A stretch of DNA of 64,000 nt from Streptomyces ruber (GTDB lineage Bacteria > Actinomycetota > Actinomycetes > Streptomycetales > Streptomycetaceae): the NCBI RefSeq assembly GCF_014648075.1, contig NZ_BMQK01000001.1, forward strand, positions 744,001-808,000, in the 5' to 3' direction. This document shows, in pieces, positions 53,657 through 61,722 of this stretch. The notes under the pieces are model-generated. The model was given only the letters and a program-made list of their open reading frames with translations, was not told the origin of the DNA and ran no database searches. Each line of letters begins with the position of its first letter. The stretch's first letter is position 1. The position numbers and the translations under genes were made by a program.

Positions 53657-54280
53657 GTGCAGCGGGAAACCCGCGATTCCCCGCCAGGCCAGCGAGGCCA
53701 GCAGCTGCACCGCCTGGTCGCGAGGCACGCTGCGGTCGCTGTGCAGCCAGGAACGCGCCACCACCTGCGCCAGACCGCCCAGCCCCGACGCGAGCAGCAT
53801 CGACTCCGCTCGCGACAGACCGGTGTCCTCGGCGATGACGTCGCAGATCGCCTCAGCGCACTCGGTGGTGACCTTGTCGACGCGCTCGCGCACCGCGGGC
53901 TCGTTCGTCAGGTCCGACTCGAAGACCAGGCGGAAGGCCCCGCCGTCGTCCTCCACGTACGCGAAGTACGCGTCCATCGTGGCGCGGACCCGCTGCTTGT
54001 TGTCGGTCGTCGACGCCAGGGCGATCCGTACCGAGTCGATCAACGACTCGCAGTGCTGGTCCAGCAGGGCCAGGTAGAGATCGAGCTTCCCCGGGAAGTG
54101 CTGGTAGAGCACCGGCTTGCTGACGCCGGCGCGCTCGGCGATGTCGTCCATCGCGGCCGCGTGGTACCCCTGCGCGACGAAGACCTCCTGGGCGGCGCCC
54201 AGGAGCTGGTTCCGTCGGGCTCGGCGCGGCAGGCGAGTGCCCCGCGGGCGTACCGCCTCTGTCTGCTCGATGGCTGTCAC
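53636..54280 (-). CDS. TetR family transcriptional regulator
   Basis: 214 residues. The HTH is MDDIAERAGVSKPVLYQHFP, with the typical GKLDLYLALLDQH following. The ligand-binding part is helical (TMDAYFAYVEDDGGAFRLVF, ASGLGGLAQVVARSWL). GTG 54280 has GGGAGGC five bases upstream; ATG 54304 is an alternative. It pairs with DUF3107 as in Mycobacterium (Rv3208). The ligand and targets are unknown. The gene end is embedded in a 20-bp tandem repeat. Confidence 0.92.
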   Translation of the reverse strand: MTAIEQTEAVRPRGTRLPRRARRNQLLGAAQEVFVAQGYHAAAMDDIAERAGVSKPVLYQHFPGKLDLYLALLDQHCESLIDSVRIALASTTDNKQRVRATMDAYFAYVEDDGGAFRLVFESDLTNEPAVRERVDKVTTECAEAICDVIAEDTGLSRAESMLLASGLGGLAQVVARSWLHSDRSVPRDQAVQLLASLAWRGIAGFPLHGTDQPH

Positions 54281-54587
54281 GCCGCCTCCCAAAATCGTCC
54301 ACATGCGGTGTGCGCCGCGCCGCCATCGTACTTTTGGGTAACCCGGGTGTGCGCGGTGCGAGCGCAGAATTTCACGGACAGGACGCCGGGGAAATGGTGT
54401 GGATCGCGCCAAACGGGGTCGGGCTGGGCGTACGGGCCCTCAGCCCCGTCGCCCGTACGCCCGACACCTCGCTCACCAGTGCCTTCCGGTCCTGCCCGGC
54501 GTTCTCACGGGGACGTCCCGCCGGGCGCCCCGCGCGCGGGACGTGACATCGGCGGACACGTCCCCGCGCGGGGACGCGCCACGGTCG
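54281..54587. other. Gene-free region upstream of the TetR gene
   Basis: 307 bp between the TetR start and the small acidic gene end. It includes an AT-richer stretch near 54330-54400 (CTTTTGGGTAACCCGGGTG, on the plus strand), which may hold the TetR promoter/operator. No ORF of Streptomyces type was seen. Confidence 0.45.
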
Positions 54588-54806
54588 TCACCGGTAGTCG
54601 TCCTCGTCCAGTTCGACGACCCGTGCCTGCTCGACGCGGTCGGCGTCGTCGGCGCTGTACGACTCGGTGCCGGTCAGCCGGTCGTCCCGGTTCGGCGTGA
54701 TCTCCGTGTGCTGCTCGGCGGCGTCGGCCTCGGGTGCCTCGACGTCGAACTCGGGGGCGTCCGGTTCGGTGTCGAGGACCTCGGGGTCGGTGGGGTCGAC
54801 GGTCAT
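54588..54806 (-). CDS. Small acidic protein, 72 aa
   Basis: The sequence runs MTVDPTDPEVLDTEPDAPEF with many Asp/Glu, and ends VVELDEDDYR. It has no cysteine and no membrane helix, and is likely disordered. GGAAGGGAG lies upstream of ATG 54806. I see a conserved Streptomyces style, but no family is known. The role might be binding a basic protein or metal. Confidence 0.75.
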   Translation of the reverse strand: MTVDPTDPEVLDTEPDAPEFDVEAPEADAAEQHTEITPNRDDRLTGTESYSADDADRVEQARVVELDEDDYR

Positions 54807-55168
54807 GCAGGGCTCCCTTCCAGGACCTCGGGTTTTCGTCCTTCTGGCTTCCCGGCCTCTGCGAGTGCCCTGTTTTCGAGCCTAGGAGACACACGATCGA
54901 GGCGCTATGCGACCTTACGGCGGTCCCGGCTCCCCGGTGTCCGCGGCGCACCCTCGGTGGCCCGGCGGAAACACCGCCGGTCTCCGCCGTGTACTGTCCG
55001 TGACTTCTTCCTGCCGGCGCATGGCCCGGGGCACCGCGCGGAGAGAACCCGCGGACCGGCGGAAAAGGCAGGAAACCTGCGAGGTCCAGCAGAAATCAGG
55101 GAGACGCACGAGCCCCGCGAGAACGGCTAACTCCCGTTGGTCCCACCGGTTCTGTGACAGCGAACACG
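54807..55168. other. Intergenic region upstream of the small acidic gene and the hydrolase gene
   Basis: About 360 bp. It holds the promoters of the minus-strand acidic gene and the plus-strand hydrolase (candidate at 55169-55197). No gene was seen on either strand. Confidence 0.45.
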
Positions 55169-55197
55169 TGAACCAGTGCGTGATCGTCTCGTAACAT
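55169..55197 (+). promoter_or_regulatory. Candidate promoter for a leaderless hydrolase gene
   Basis: TGAACC (55169-55174), a 17-bp spacer and TAACAT (55192-55197). ATG 55204 begins seven bases after the -10. No Shine-Dalgarno lies between. Confidence 0.45.
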
Positions 55198-55203
55198 TGC
55201 CGC

Positions 55204-56340
55204 ATGTCTTCGACCGAGTTGCCGTTCCCCCCGCCGGCCACTGTGCTCCCGAAGGTGGCACCCGTCAGGGTCGCGGAGGGTGAGCGGCTGCGATCGGTCG
55301 GGCTCCGGGGCAGCACGCTGACCGTACGGTCGAGACCGCCCCTGCGGGAGGGCCTGCCGCCCGCTCTGTACGTGCACGGGCTGGGCGGCTCCTCGCAGAA
55401 CTGGTCGGCGCTGATGCCGATGCTGGACGAAGTGGCCGACAACGAGGCGCTCGACCTGCCCGGCTTCGGCGACTCGCCGCCGCCGGACGACGGCGACTAC
55501 TCGATCACTGGGCACGCGCGCTCGGTGATCCGGTACCTCGACGCGGCCGGGCGCGGGCCCGTCCACCTCTTCGGCAACTCCATGGGGGGCGCGGTCGCCA
55601 CGCGTGTCGCGGCCGTACGCCCCGATCTCGTCCGTACGCTGACGCTGATCTCGCCCGCGCTGCCGGAGGTCCGTGTGCAGCGGTCCGCGGTGCCGACAGG
55701 ACTGCTGGCACTGCCGGGCGTGGCGGCGCTGTTCACACGTCTCACCAAGCAGTGGACCGCCGAGCAGCGCGTACGCGGGGTCACGACGCTGTGCTACGGC
55801 GATCCCGGGCGCGTGTCGCCGGAGGGGTTCCGTCACGCGGTGGAGGAGATGGAGAGGCGGCTTCAGTTGCCGTACTTCTGGGACGCGATGGCGCGCTCCG
55901 CGCGCGGGATCGTGAACGCGTACACCCTGGGCGGCCAGCACGGACTCTGGCGCCAGGCCGAGCGGGTCCTCGCGCCCACGCTCCTCGTCTACGGCGGCCG
56001 CGACCAGCTGGTGTCGTACCGCATGGCCCAGCGGGCCGCCCGCGCCTTCCGTGACTCCCGGCTGCTGACCCTGCCGGACGCGGGGCACGTGGCGATGATG
56101 GAGTACCCGGAGACGGTGGCCGCGGCGTTCCGGGAACTGCTCGCCGACACGGAGGGACGGGGCGGTCCGTCCGGTGCGGCGGACGGTCCGGCGGGTACGG
56201 GCGCGCGCGTGGATGTGAAGACGGACGAGCCCGGGTCCAAGGCCAAGTCCGAGTCCAGGTCCAAGTCAGGGCCCGAGTTCGAGTCCGGCAAGAATTCCGG
56301 TACCGGTTCCGGTACCGACGCCTCCGGCACGGGGAGTTGA
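55204..56340 (+). CDS. Alpha/beta hydrolase with disordered tail
   Basis: 378 residues. The nucleophile is in LFGNSMGGAVATRVAA, the oxyanion part in LYVHGLGGSSQNWSAL, DLPGFGDSPPPDDG, and the acid and histidine in YGGRDQLVS and DAGHVAMMEYP. The last 50 residues are Lys/Ser/Gly-rich with no fold. It appears leaderless. It overlaps nothing downstream; the DUF3152 gene begins eight bases after the stop and is probably co-transcribed. The reaction is unknown. Confidence 0.9.
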   Translation: MSSTELPFPPPATVLPKVAPVRVAEGERLRSVGLRGSTLTVRSRPPLREGLPPALYVHGLGGSSQNWSALMPMLDEVADNEALDLPGFGDSPPPDDGDYSITGHARSVIRYLDAAGRGPVHLFGNSMGGAVATRVAAVRPDLVRTLTLISPALPEVRVQRSAVPTGLLALPGVAALFTRLTKQWTAEQRVRGVTTLCYGDPGRVSPEGFRHAVEEMERRLQLPYFWDAMARSARGIVNAYTLGGQHGLWRQAERVLAPTLLVYGGRDQLVSYRMAQRAARAFRDSRLLTLPDAGHVAMMEYPETVAAAFRELLADTEGRGGPSGAADGPAGTGARVDVKTDEPGSKAKSESRSKSGPEFESGKNSGTGSGTDASGTGS

Positions 56341-56348
56341 GGCGCGGC

Positions 56349-58169
56349 GTGGGACGACACAGCCGCAAGGGACGCGCCGCCAAGGGCGGGGCGACCGACG
56401 TACCGGCGGCCCCGGGAACGGGGCCGTCCACCGGCGAGACCGGTGGGGCGCCGTCGCCTTCGGCGCCCGCGTCCGCGGAATCGATGGCACGTGTGGGCTA
56501 CGCGGGGCACGCGGGGCCTGCCGCTCCTCCGGGGTCACCGGGACCGTCGGGGCCGGTACGGCCGATGGGTCCGACGAGACCGGGGGAGCCGACGGCTCAC
56601 GGGACGCCCCCGTTCGCCGGCGGAACACCCGCGCGCGGGTTGCCGCCGCTGCCCGACGGCTATGCGGCGCGCGAGACGCCGGGCGGCGGGGCGGGCACGC
56701 CTCCGCGCGGGGTGCCGCACCTGCGTGTGGACACACCCGGGGGCGGGGCTACCCGGCTGCCGGACGGAACCCCCGAGTACGGCACCCCCCGTGTGCGCGG
56801 CGGGCACCCCGAGCAGCGTGAGACCGGCGGTGGATGGGGAAACCTGGGCAGGGGAACCGACAGCGGGACGGTAGCGGCCGGTGGCAGCGCCGGCACCGGT
56901 CCGACCGCGGAGGCGGGGACCCGCGCGGAGGCCGATCCCGCCGACGCGGCTGCCGGAGCCGGCACCGGGCGGTGGCAGGGCGCTTTCCTCGGCGACCGGC
57001 GACGTGCAGCGCGCGGGAAGTCGGCCGGACGCCCGGAGCCCCGCATCCCCCGGCAGCGCGAGGAGCCCGGGGTCAGGTCCGCCTCGTACCCCGACACCGA
57101 TACCCGCCCCGCCTACCTGAACATGCCGCCCGCCGGTCCCCGGCAGGCCTATCTCGATGCCTTCGAGGAGGTCGACGACGTCTTCGCGCCCGGGCAGCGG
57201 CACCGGGTCGCCACCGCCGCCGCCCCCGCGACGGCCACCGGCAGCGGAGGCGACGGGGCCCACCGGACCCGCCGGACGGGCGCGCCCGATGGGATTGGCC
57301 GGGCCGGCGGCGGGAACGGCGACGTGCCGGCCGGGGCCCCGGGCGCCGAGAAGGGCAGGGGCGGCAGAGGACGGGCCTTCACGGGGATCGCGGCCGCCGC
57401 GGTGACCACCGCGCTGGCCGTCGTCGTGGCCGGGCAGGTCGCGGGCGGGGACGACGGCGCCACCGTGCCCTCGCAGGCGGCCGGGGGCGGTGAACGGGAC
57501 AGCCAGGACGAGTTCGCCTCGCGGAGCGACGGGCGCCCCACCCCGTCCGGGGCGTCGAGCCCGGCGCCGCTGTCGTACGAGCAGAAGATGGACAAGACCT
57601 ACGCGCTCGCCGCCGACCTCGACGGGAGCGGGGAGTTCCAGGCGGTCACGGGTTTCGACAAGGCACCCGGAGCGGGGCAGAAGTACCGTTACCGCGTCGA
57701 CGTCGAGGAGGGCCTCGGGCTGGACGGGGAGCTCTTCGCGGAGGCCGTGCAGAAGACCCTGAACGACGACCGGAGCTGGGCCCACAACGGTGGCCGGACC
57801 TTCGAACGGATCTCCTCGGGCAAGCCGGACTTCGTCATCACGCTGGCCAGCCCCGGCACCACGGCCGACTGGTGCGCCAAGTCGGGCCTGGACACGACCA
57901 TCGACAACGTTTCCTGCGACTCTGCCGCCACCGACCGCGTGATGATCAACGCCTACCGCTGGGCGCAGGGGGCGGAGACCTACGGCGACCAGATGTACGC
58001 GTACCGGCAGATGCTGATCAACCACGAGATCGGGCACCGTCTCGGGTACAACCACGTGACCTGCGACAAGGACGGCGACCTCGCGCCCGTCATGCAGCAG
58101 CAGACGAAGTTCCTCGAATACCGGGGCATCCACTGCGAAGCGAACCCCTGGCCGTTCCCCAAGACCTGA
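56349..58169 (+). CDS. DUF3152 membrane protein with metalloprotease-like motif
   Basis: 606 residues from GTG 56349, with GAGG six bases before. Residues 1-330 are a Gly/Pro-rich, disordered N-terminus. A membrane helix (AFTGIAAAAVTTALAVVVAG, about 345-365) leads to the exported C-terminal DUF3152 domain, beginning around YRYRVDVEEGLGLDGELF. It contains NHEIGHRLGYNH (HExGHxxGxxH), a typical metzincin-like zinc site, and three cysteines. The Mycobacterium counterpart is Rv3207c, next to moeB1 as here next to moeZ. Proteolysis is inferred from the motif only. Confidence 0.9.
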   Translation: MGRHSRKGRAAKGGATDVPAAPGTGPSTGETGGAPSPSAPASAESMARVGYAGHAGPAAPPGSPGPSGPVRPMGPTRPGEPTAHGTPPFAGGTPARGLPPLPDGYAARETPGGGAGTPPRGVPHLRVDTPGGGATRLPDGTPEYGTPRVRGGHPEQRETGGGWGNLGRGTDSGTVAAGGSAGTGPTAEAGTRAEADPADAAAGAGTGRWQGAFLGDRRRAARGKSAGRPEPRIPRQREEPGVRSASYPDTDTRPAYLNMPPAGPRQAYLDAFEEVDDVFAPGQRHRVATAAAPATATGSGGDGAHRTRRTGAPDGIGRAGGGNGDVPAGAPGAEKGRGGRGRAFTGIAAAAVTTALAVVVAGQVAGGDDGATVPSQAAGGGERDSQDEFASRSDGRPTPSGASSPAPLSYEQKMDKTYALAADLDGSGEFQAVTGFDKAPGAGQKYRYRVDVEEGLGLDGELFAEAVQKTLNDDRSWAHNGGRTFERISSGKPDFVITLASPGTTADWCAKSGLDTTIDNVSCDSAATDRVMINAYRWAQGAETYGDQMYAYRQMLINHEIGHRLGYNHVTCDKDGDLAPVMQQQTKFLEYRGIHCEANPWPFPKT

Positions 58170-58391
58170 CGGTCCGTGACGTTCGGGGACCGGTTCGACT
58201 CGTGGCGCCGGGGGTTCGGTCTGCTAAGGCCGTAAAACGCCGGTCGCGCGTGAAAGTTACGGCCGTTCACCCCTTCCGGTGGCGCGACGGACAACCGTCC
58301 GTCGCGCCACCGTCATGTCCGCATACGTTCGTCCCGCCGCGAGCCGCCGGTCCGACGGTGGCTGCCCACACGCGAGATGGGGGATGCACAC

Positions 58392-60212
58392 GTGCGCATC
58401 GGACTGATCACCGAGGGTGGGTACCCGTATGCGAGTGGCGACGCCGGGCTCCGGTGCGACCGCCTCGTGCGCGGACTCGGGCAGCACGAGTTCGATGTCT
58501 ACGCCCTCAGTCGCAGCGAGCGGCAGGAGGACGAGGGCTGGGTCCGGCTGCCGCCGCAGGTCAACCGGGTGCGGACCGCCCCGTTGTGGACGGCGGTGGA
58601 CGACGGCGTCCGCCACGGCCGCCGTACCCGGCGGAGATTCGCCGAGGCGTACGGGGAACTGGCGGCCGCAATCTGCGCAGCGGCCGGGGGGCCGGTGGCT
58701 CCGCCGGTGGCTCGCGAGGGTGAGGACGACTTCGGTGATTCCGGTCTTTCCGGTCTTTCCGGTCTTTCCGGTGTCTCCGGTGTCTCCGGTGTCTCCGGTG
58801 TTTCCCGTGTCGCTGGCGTCTCGAGCGTCTCGAGCGTCTCGGGCGTCGTCGGCGCCCGCGGCATTGAGGCGGACCGTTTCGGCAACGCCCTCTACGCGCT
58901 CGCCGATCTCGCTCGTGACGAGGGCGGACTCGTCGGCGCACTGCGTTCGGAGGCCGCCGTGCGCGCGCTCGAACGCGCTTGTCGGGCGCCCGGCGCGGCG
59001 AGCGCCGCCGGTTCGGCGCGCGTGCCCGATCTCCTCACCGTCGCCGCCCACCTAGAACGCTCCCTGCGCCCCCTCTCGCTCGACTGGTACGGCGACGACG
59101 GGCTCGGCTCGGTCGACGTGTGCCACGCCGCCGACGGCGGGGCGGCCGCGTTGCCCGGGCTGCTGGCCCGCCATTTCTCCGGCGTTCCGCTGCTGGTCAC
59201 GGAGGACCGCGTGCCCTTGCGGACGCACTACCTCGAGGCCGCCGGCAGCACCCCCGTCCGCGCGCTGCTCGCCTCCCTCCACGCGCGGCTGACAGCCGAG
59301 GTGTACCGGCAGGCGGCCTGTGTCACGGCCGGCGACGCGCACGTCCGCCGCTGGCAGGAACGCTGCGGTGCGAACCACGCCGGGCTCCGTACAGTCCGCC
59401 CCGGTGTGCGGCCGTCCCGCTCCGCCGCCCCGGCCGACCTCGCCGACCCGTACACGCTGGTCCGGGTCGGCCGCATCGAAGCCGCGGAGGACCTGGACTG
59501 CCTCCTGCGTGCCTTCGCGGAGATCCACGGCACCGAACCGAGAGCCCGGCTGCGCGTCATCGGCCCGCTCGACGAGGGACCGGACGGCGCGGCCTGGATC
59601 GAGGACTGCGAGACCGTGGCCGGGAAGTTCTTCCCCGCTGGGCCCGGCGAGACGGAAGGCGTGCGGGCGGACGGCGGTCGTCCGGTGTCGTTCGAGGTGA
59701 TCGGCGCCGTTTGCGGGGCACCGGGCCTGGTGGAGGCGTACGCGGCCGGGGCGGTCGTCGTCCTGCCGAGTGTCGCCGAGGACGTTCCCGGCAACCTCGT
59801 CGAGGCCATGTTCCGCGGCCGGGCGACGGTCTCGCCCGATGTGGGAGCGGTGGCGGAGGTCGTCGGTGACACGGGACTCGTCGTGCCGCCGCACGAACCC
59901 ATGGCGCTCGCGGACGCGTGCCTGGCGCTGCTGCGCGACCCGGAGCGCCGCGCACGCCTCGGCGCGGCCGCCCGCGCGCGAGCCCTTGAGTTGTTCACCG
60001 TCGAGCAGAACACCGCAGCCTTCCACGACATCTACATGGAGATCATCTCCCGTGCTCCGGTGCGAAGGCCGTTCGTGGACGAGGCGGGTGAGCCGCTGCC
60101 GTTCGCCGTCCCGGCCGAGGCCCACGTGCCCTGGCGCTGGGCGCAGCAGCCCCAGTCGGTGGAGCTCGTGCCCACGCCGAAGTCCGGGCGTACGGGAGAG
60201 GCGGTGCGATGA
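58392..60212 (+). CDS. GT4-type glycosyltransferase with DUF3492 (PelF-like)
   Basis: 606 residues. It starts RIGLITEGGYPYASGDAGL, the DUF3492 N-terminus shared with PelF. The GT-B C-terminal domain has TLVRVGRIEAAEDLDCLLRA, the conserved EAYAAGAVVVLPSVAEDVPG and NLVEAMFRGRATVSPDVGA. An inserted repeat region of 36 residues (SGL/SGV triplets, about 117-152) interrupts the N-terminal domain. GTG 58392 has GGGGG eight bases before; ATG 58377 is an alternative. It would polymerise or add sugars from UDP-hexoses. The gene overlaps the next by 4 bp. Confidence 0.9.
   Translation: MRIGLITEGGYPYASGDAGLRCDRLVRGLGQHEFDVYALSRSERQEDEGWVRLPPQVNRVRTAPLWTAVDDGVRHGRRTRRRFAEAYGELAAAICAAAGGPVAPPVAREGEDDFGDSGLSGLSGLSGVSGVSGVSGVSRVAGVSSVSSVSGVVGARGIEADRFGNALYALADLARDEGGLVGALRSEAAVRALERACRAPGAASAAGSARVPDLLTVAAHLERSLRPLSLDWYGDDGLGSVDVCHAADGGAAALPGLLARHFSGVPLLVTEDRVPLRTHYLEAAGSTPVRALLASLHARLTAEVYRQAACVTAGDAHVRRWQERCGANHAGLRTVRPGVRPSRSAAPADLADPYTLVRVGRIEAAEDLDCLLRAFAEIHGTEPRARLRVIGPLDEGPDGAAWIEDCETVAGKFFPAGPGETEGVRADGGRPVSFEVIGAVCGAPGLVEAYAAGAVVVLPSVAEDVPGNLVEAMFRGRATVSPDVGAVAEVVGDTGLVVPPHEPMALADACLALLRDPERRARLGAAARARALELFTVEQNTAAFHDIYMEIISRAPVRRPFVDEAGEPLPFAVPAEAHVPWRWAQQPQSVELVPTPKSGRTGEAVR
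58741..58848 (+). repeat. Twelve 9-bp units within the glycosyltransferase gene
   Basis: CCGGTCTTT x3, CCGGTGTCT x3 and six more diverged units (58741-58848). They encode SGL, SGV and SSV triplets. Length changes keep the frame. Confidence 0.95.
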
Positions 60213-61492
60213 ACGAGCGGGGACCTGTGGCCGTCCCGACCGCGGAGGGCGAAGCCAAGGAAGACGAGACCAGGGAGGACAAGGCCAGGGAAGACAGGGT
60301 CAAGGGGGGCGGGACCAGGGGGGACGAGGCCAGGGAAGACAGGGTCAAGGGGGGCGGGACCAGGGAAGACGAGGCCGCGAAAGGCGCGGACGCGACCCCC
60401 CAGCCTCCCGCGACGTCTTCACCACGTTCGGACTCCGCGGACCCCGTCAAAGCGCTGCTGCACCGCCATCGCGCACTCTGCGAGCGGGCCGTCGACCCGC
60501 TGGAGATCGCGGCGCGTCTCGAAGCGCACGGCATGACCGATCGCACCGCCGCCCGCTTCCGGCACCGCGACGTGTTCTCGCTGGCCGAGGAGCTGTACGC
60601 ACGCGTGCCCCGTGTCGAGGAGACGCGGACGCCGGAGCGCGAGGTGGCCGGTGCGCCGGACGCGCTCACCGGGTGGACAGTGCTCGCCCTGCTGCCGGGC
60701 GCCCTGTGCGCGGTGACCTTGGGCGGCGCGTATCTCACCGAGGGCCGGCCGCGTCTCGTGACCGCCGCCGTCGGAGCCGTCGCCGTCCTCCTCGGTCTGC
60801 GGGCCTCCCTCCACCGAGGACCCTCGCACGCCCGACGGACCCGCCCCACGGGCAGCGCAGGCACAGCCACGTGCTGGCTGCTCGCGTACGCCCTCTGCGG
60901 CGACGGGCTGCTCGGGGCCGCTCTCGACGGCGGGCCGGACGGACCCTGGCCCCTGGCCACCGCGTCCGTCCTGGCCCTCGCCCTGGCGTGGGCCCCGGCG
61001 ACCTGGTGTGCCGGTCTCTTCGCCGTACGCGCCCGCCGTGGACTGGCCGCGAGCCGGAGCCTGGGGGAGTTCGCCGACTTCGTACGTCCCCTTCTCCTCG
61101 GTGTGTCCGCCGTCTTCCTGTCCGCCTTGGCCGCGCTGCTCGCCCTGTGCGGCGCGGTGCTGCACGAACCCGTTGCCCATGCCGGAGCGGGCTCTCTGGG
61201 AGCGCTGCTGTTCCTCGCCCGGCTCCTCATCGCGCACGGCTGCCCGCGTCTTCCCGCCGCCGTCCTCAACTCGGCGGCGACGTTCGAGGCCGCTGCTCTG
61301 GCCACGGTTCTCATCGGCCGGCTGCCGGGCTGCTCGATCCTGACCGTTCCCGTGGAGACCGCCGTCGGCGCCTGGGGGCCGGGTGCCGTACCGGCACTGG
61401 CCTGCGGACCGGCCGCTCTGGGCCTCCTGATCCATGCCACTCGCACGCTCACCCGGGCCACGGTCCACACCACACCGCTCGGAACCCCTTGA
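60209..61492 (+). CDS. Polytopic membrane protein with charged repeat N-terminus
   Basis: 427 residues. The N-terminal 75 residues are Lys/Asp/Glu/Arg/Gly-rich, with a duplicated 15-residue block. Eight to ten membrane helices follow (for example LTGWTVLALLPGALCAVTLG, ATASVLALALAWAPATWCAG, LLGVSAVFLSALAALLALCG). A small helical segment RALCERAVDPLEIAARLEAH precedes the first helix. It overlaps the glycosyltransferase stop (ATGA), so the two are coupled. Position recalls PelG after PelF, but I cannot confirm homology. Confidence 0.85.
   Translation: MNERGPVAVPTAEGEAKEDETREDKAREDRVKGGGTRGDEAREDRVKGGGTREDEAAKGADATPQPPATSSPRSDSADPVKALLHRHRALCERAVDPLEIAARLEAHGMTDRTAARFRHRDVFSLAEELYARVPRVEETRTPEREVAGAPDALTGWTVLALLPGALCAVTLGGAYLTEGRPRLVTAAVGAVAVLLGLRASLHRGPSHARRTRPTGSAGTATCWLLAYALCGDGLLGAALDGGPDGPWPLATASVLALALAWAPATWCAGLFAVRARRGLAASRSLGEFADFVRPLLLGVSAVFLSALAALLALCGAVLHEPVAHAGAGSLGALLFLARLLIAHGCPRLPAAVLNSAATFEAAALATVLIGRLPGCSILTVPVETAVGAWGPGAVPALACGPAALGLLIHATRTLTRATVHTTPLGTP
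60281..60370 (+). repeat. 45-bp tandem duplication
   Basis: Units 60281-60325 and 60326-60370 encode KAREDRVKGGGTRGD and EAREDRVKGGGTRED. They lie in the charged N-terminus of the membrane protein. Confidence 0.95.
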
Positions 61493-61674
61493 ACCCGGCT
61501 CGCCCCCGTCTCCACCGCGCCGGGACCCGCCCGCCCCAGGAGACGCCCGTGTGACCGGCAACCGCGCTCGACCGGTCCGGCACCCCGCGACGGGGTGCGA
61601 GCGCGCCCCTCCCGCGGAGCCGACACCGCGGGCCCTCCCCGACGCACGGCACCACCCCGTAAGGAGAACACCAG

Positions 61675-61722
61675 ATGATCACCTCCCGAACCGGAGAGTC
61701 CGCCCCGGGAGCCGCCCGATGA
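61675..61722 (+). CDS. Mini-ORF overlapping the epimerase start
   Basis: ATG 61675 has a strong AAGGAGAA (61661-61668) six bases before it and encodes MITSRTGESAPGAAR, ending in TGA at 61720-61722. The stop overlaps the epimerase ATG (ATGA), so ribosomes ending the mini-ORF could re-initiate on the epimerase. It is a translational coupling device or leader peptide; a role for the peptide itself is not evident. Confidence 0.5.
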   Translation: MITSRTGESAPGAAR

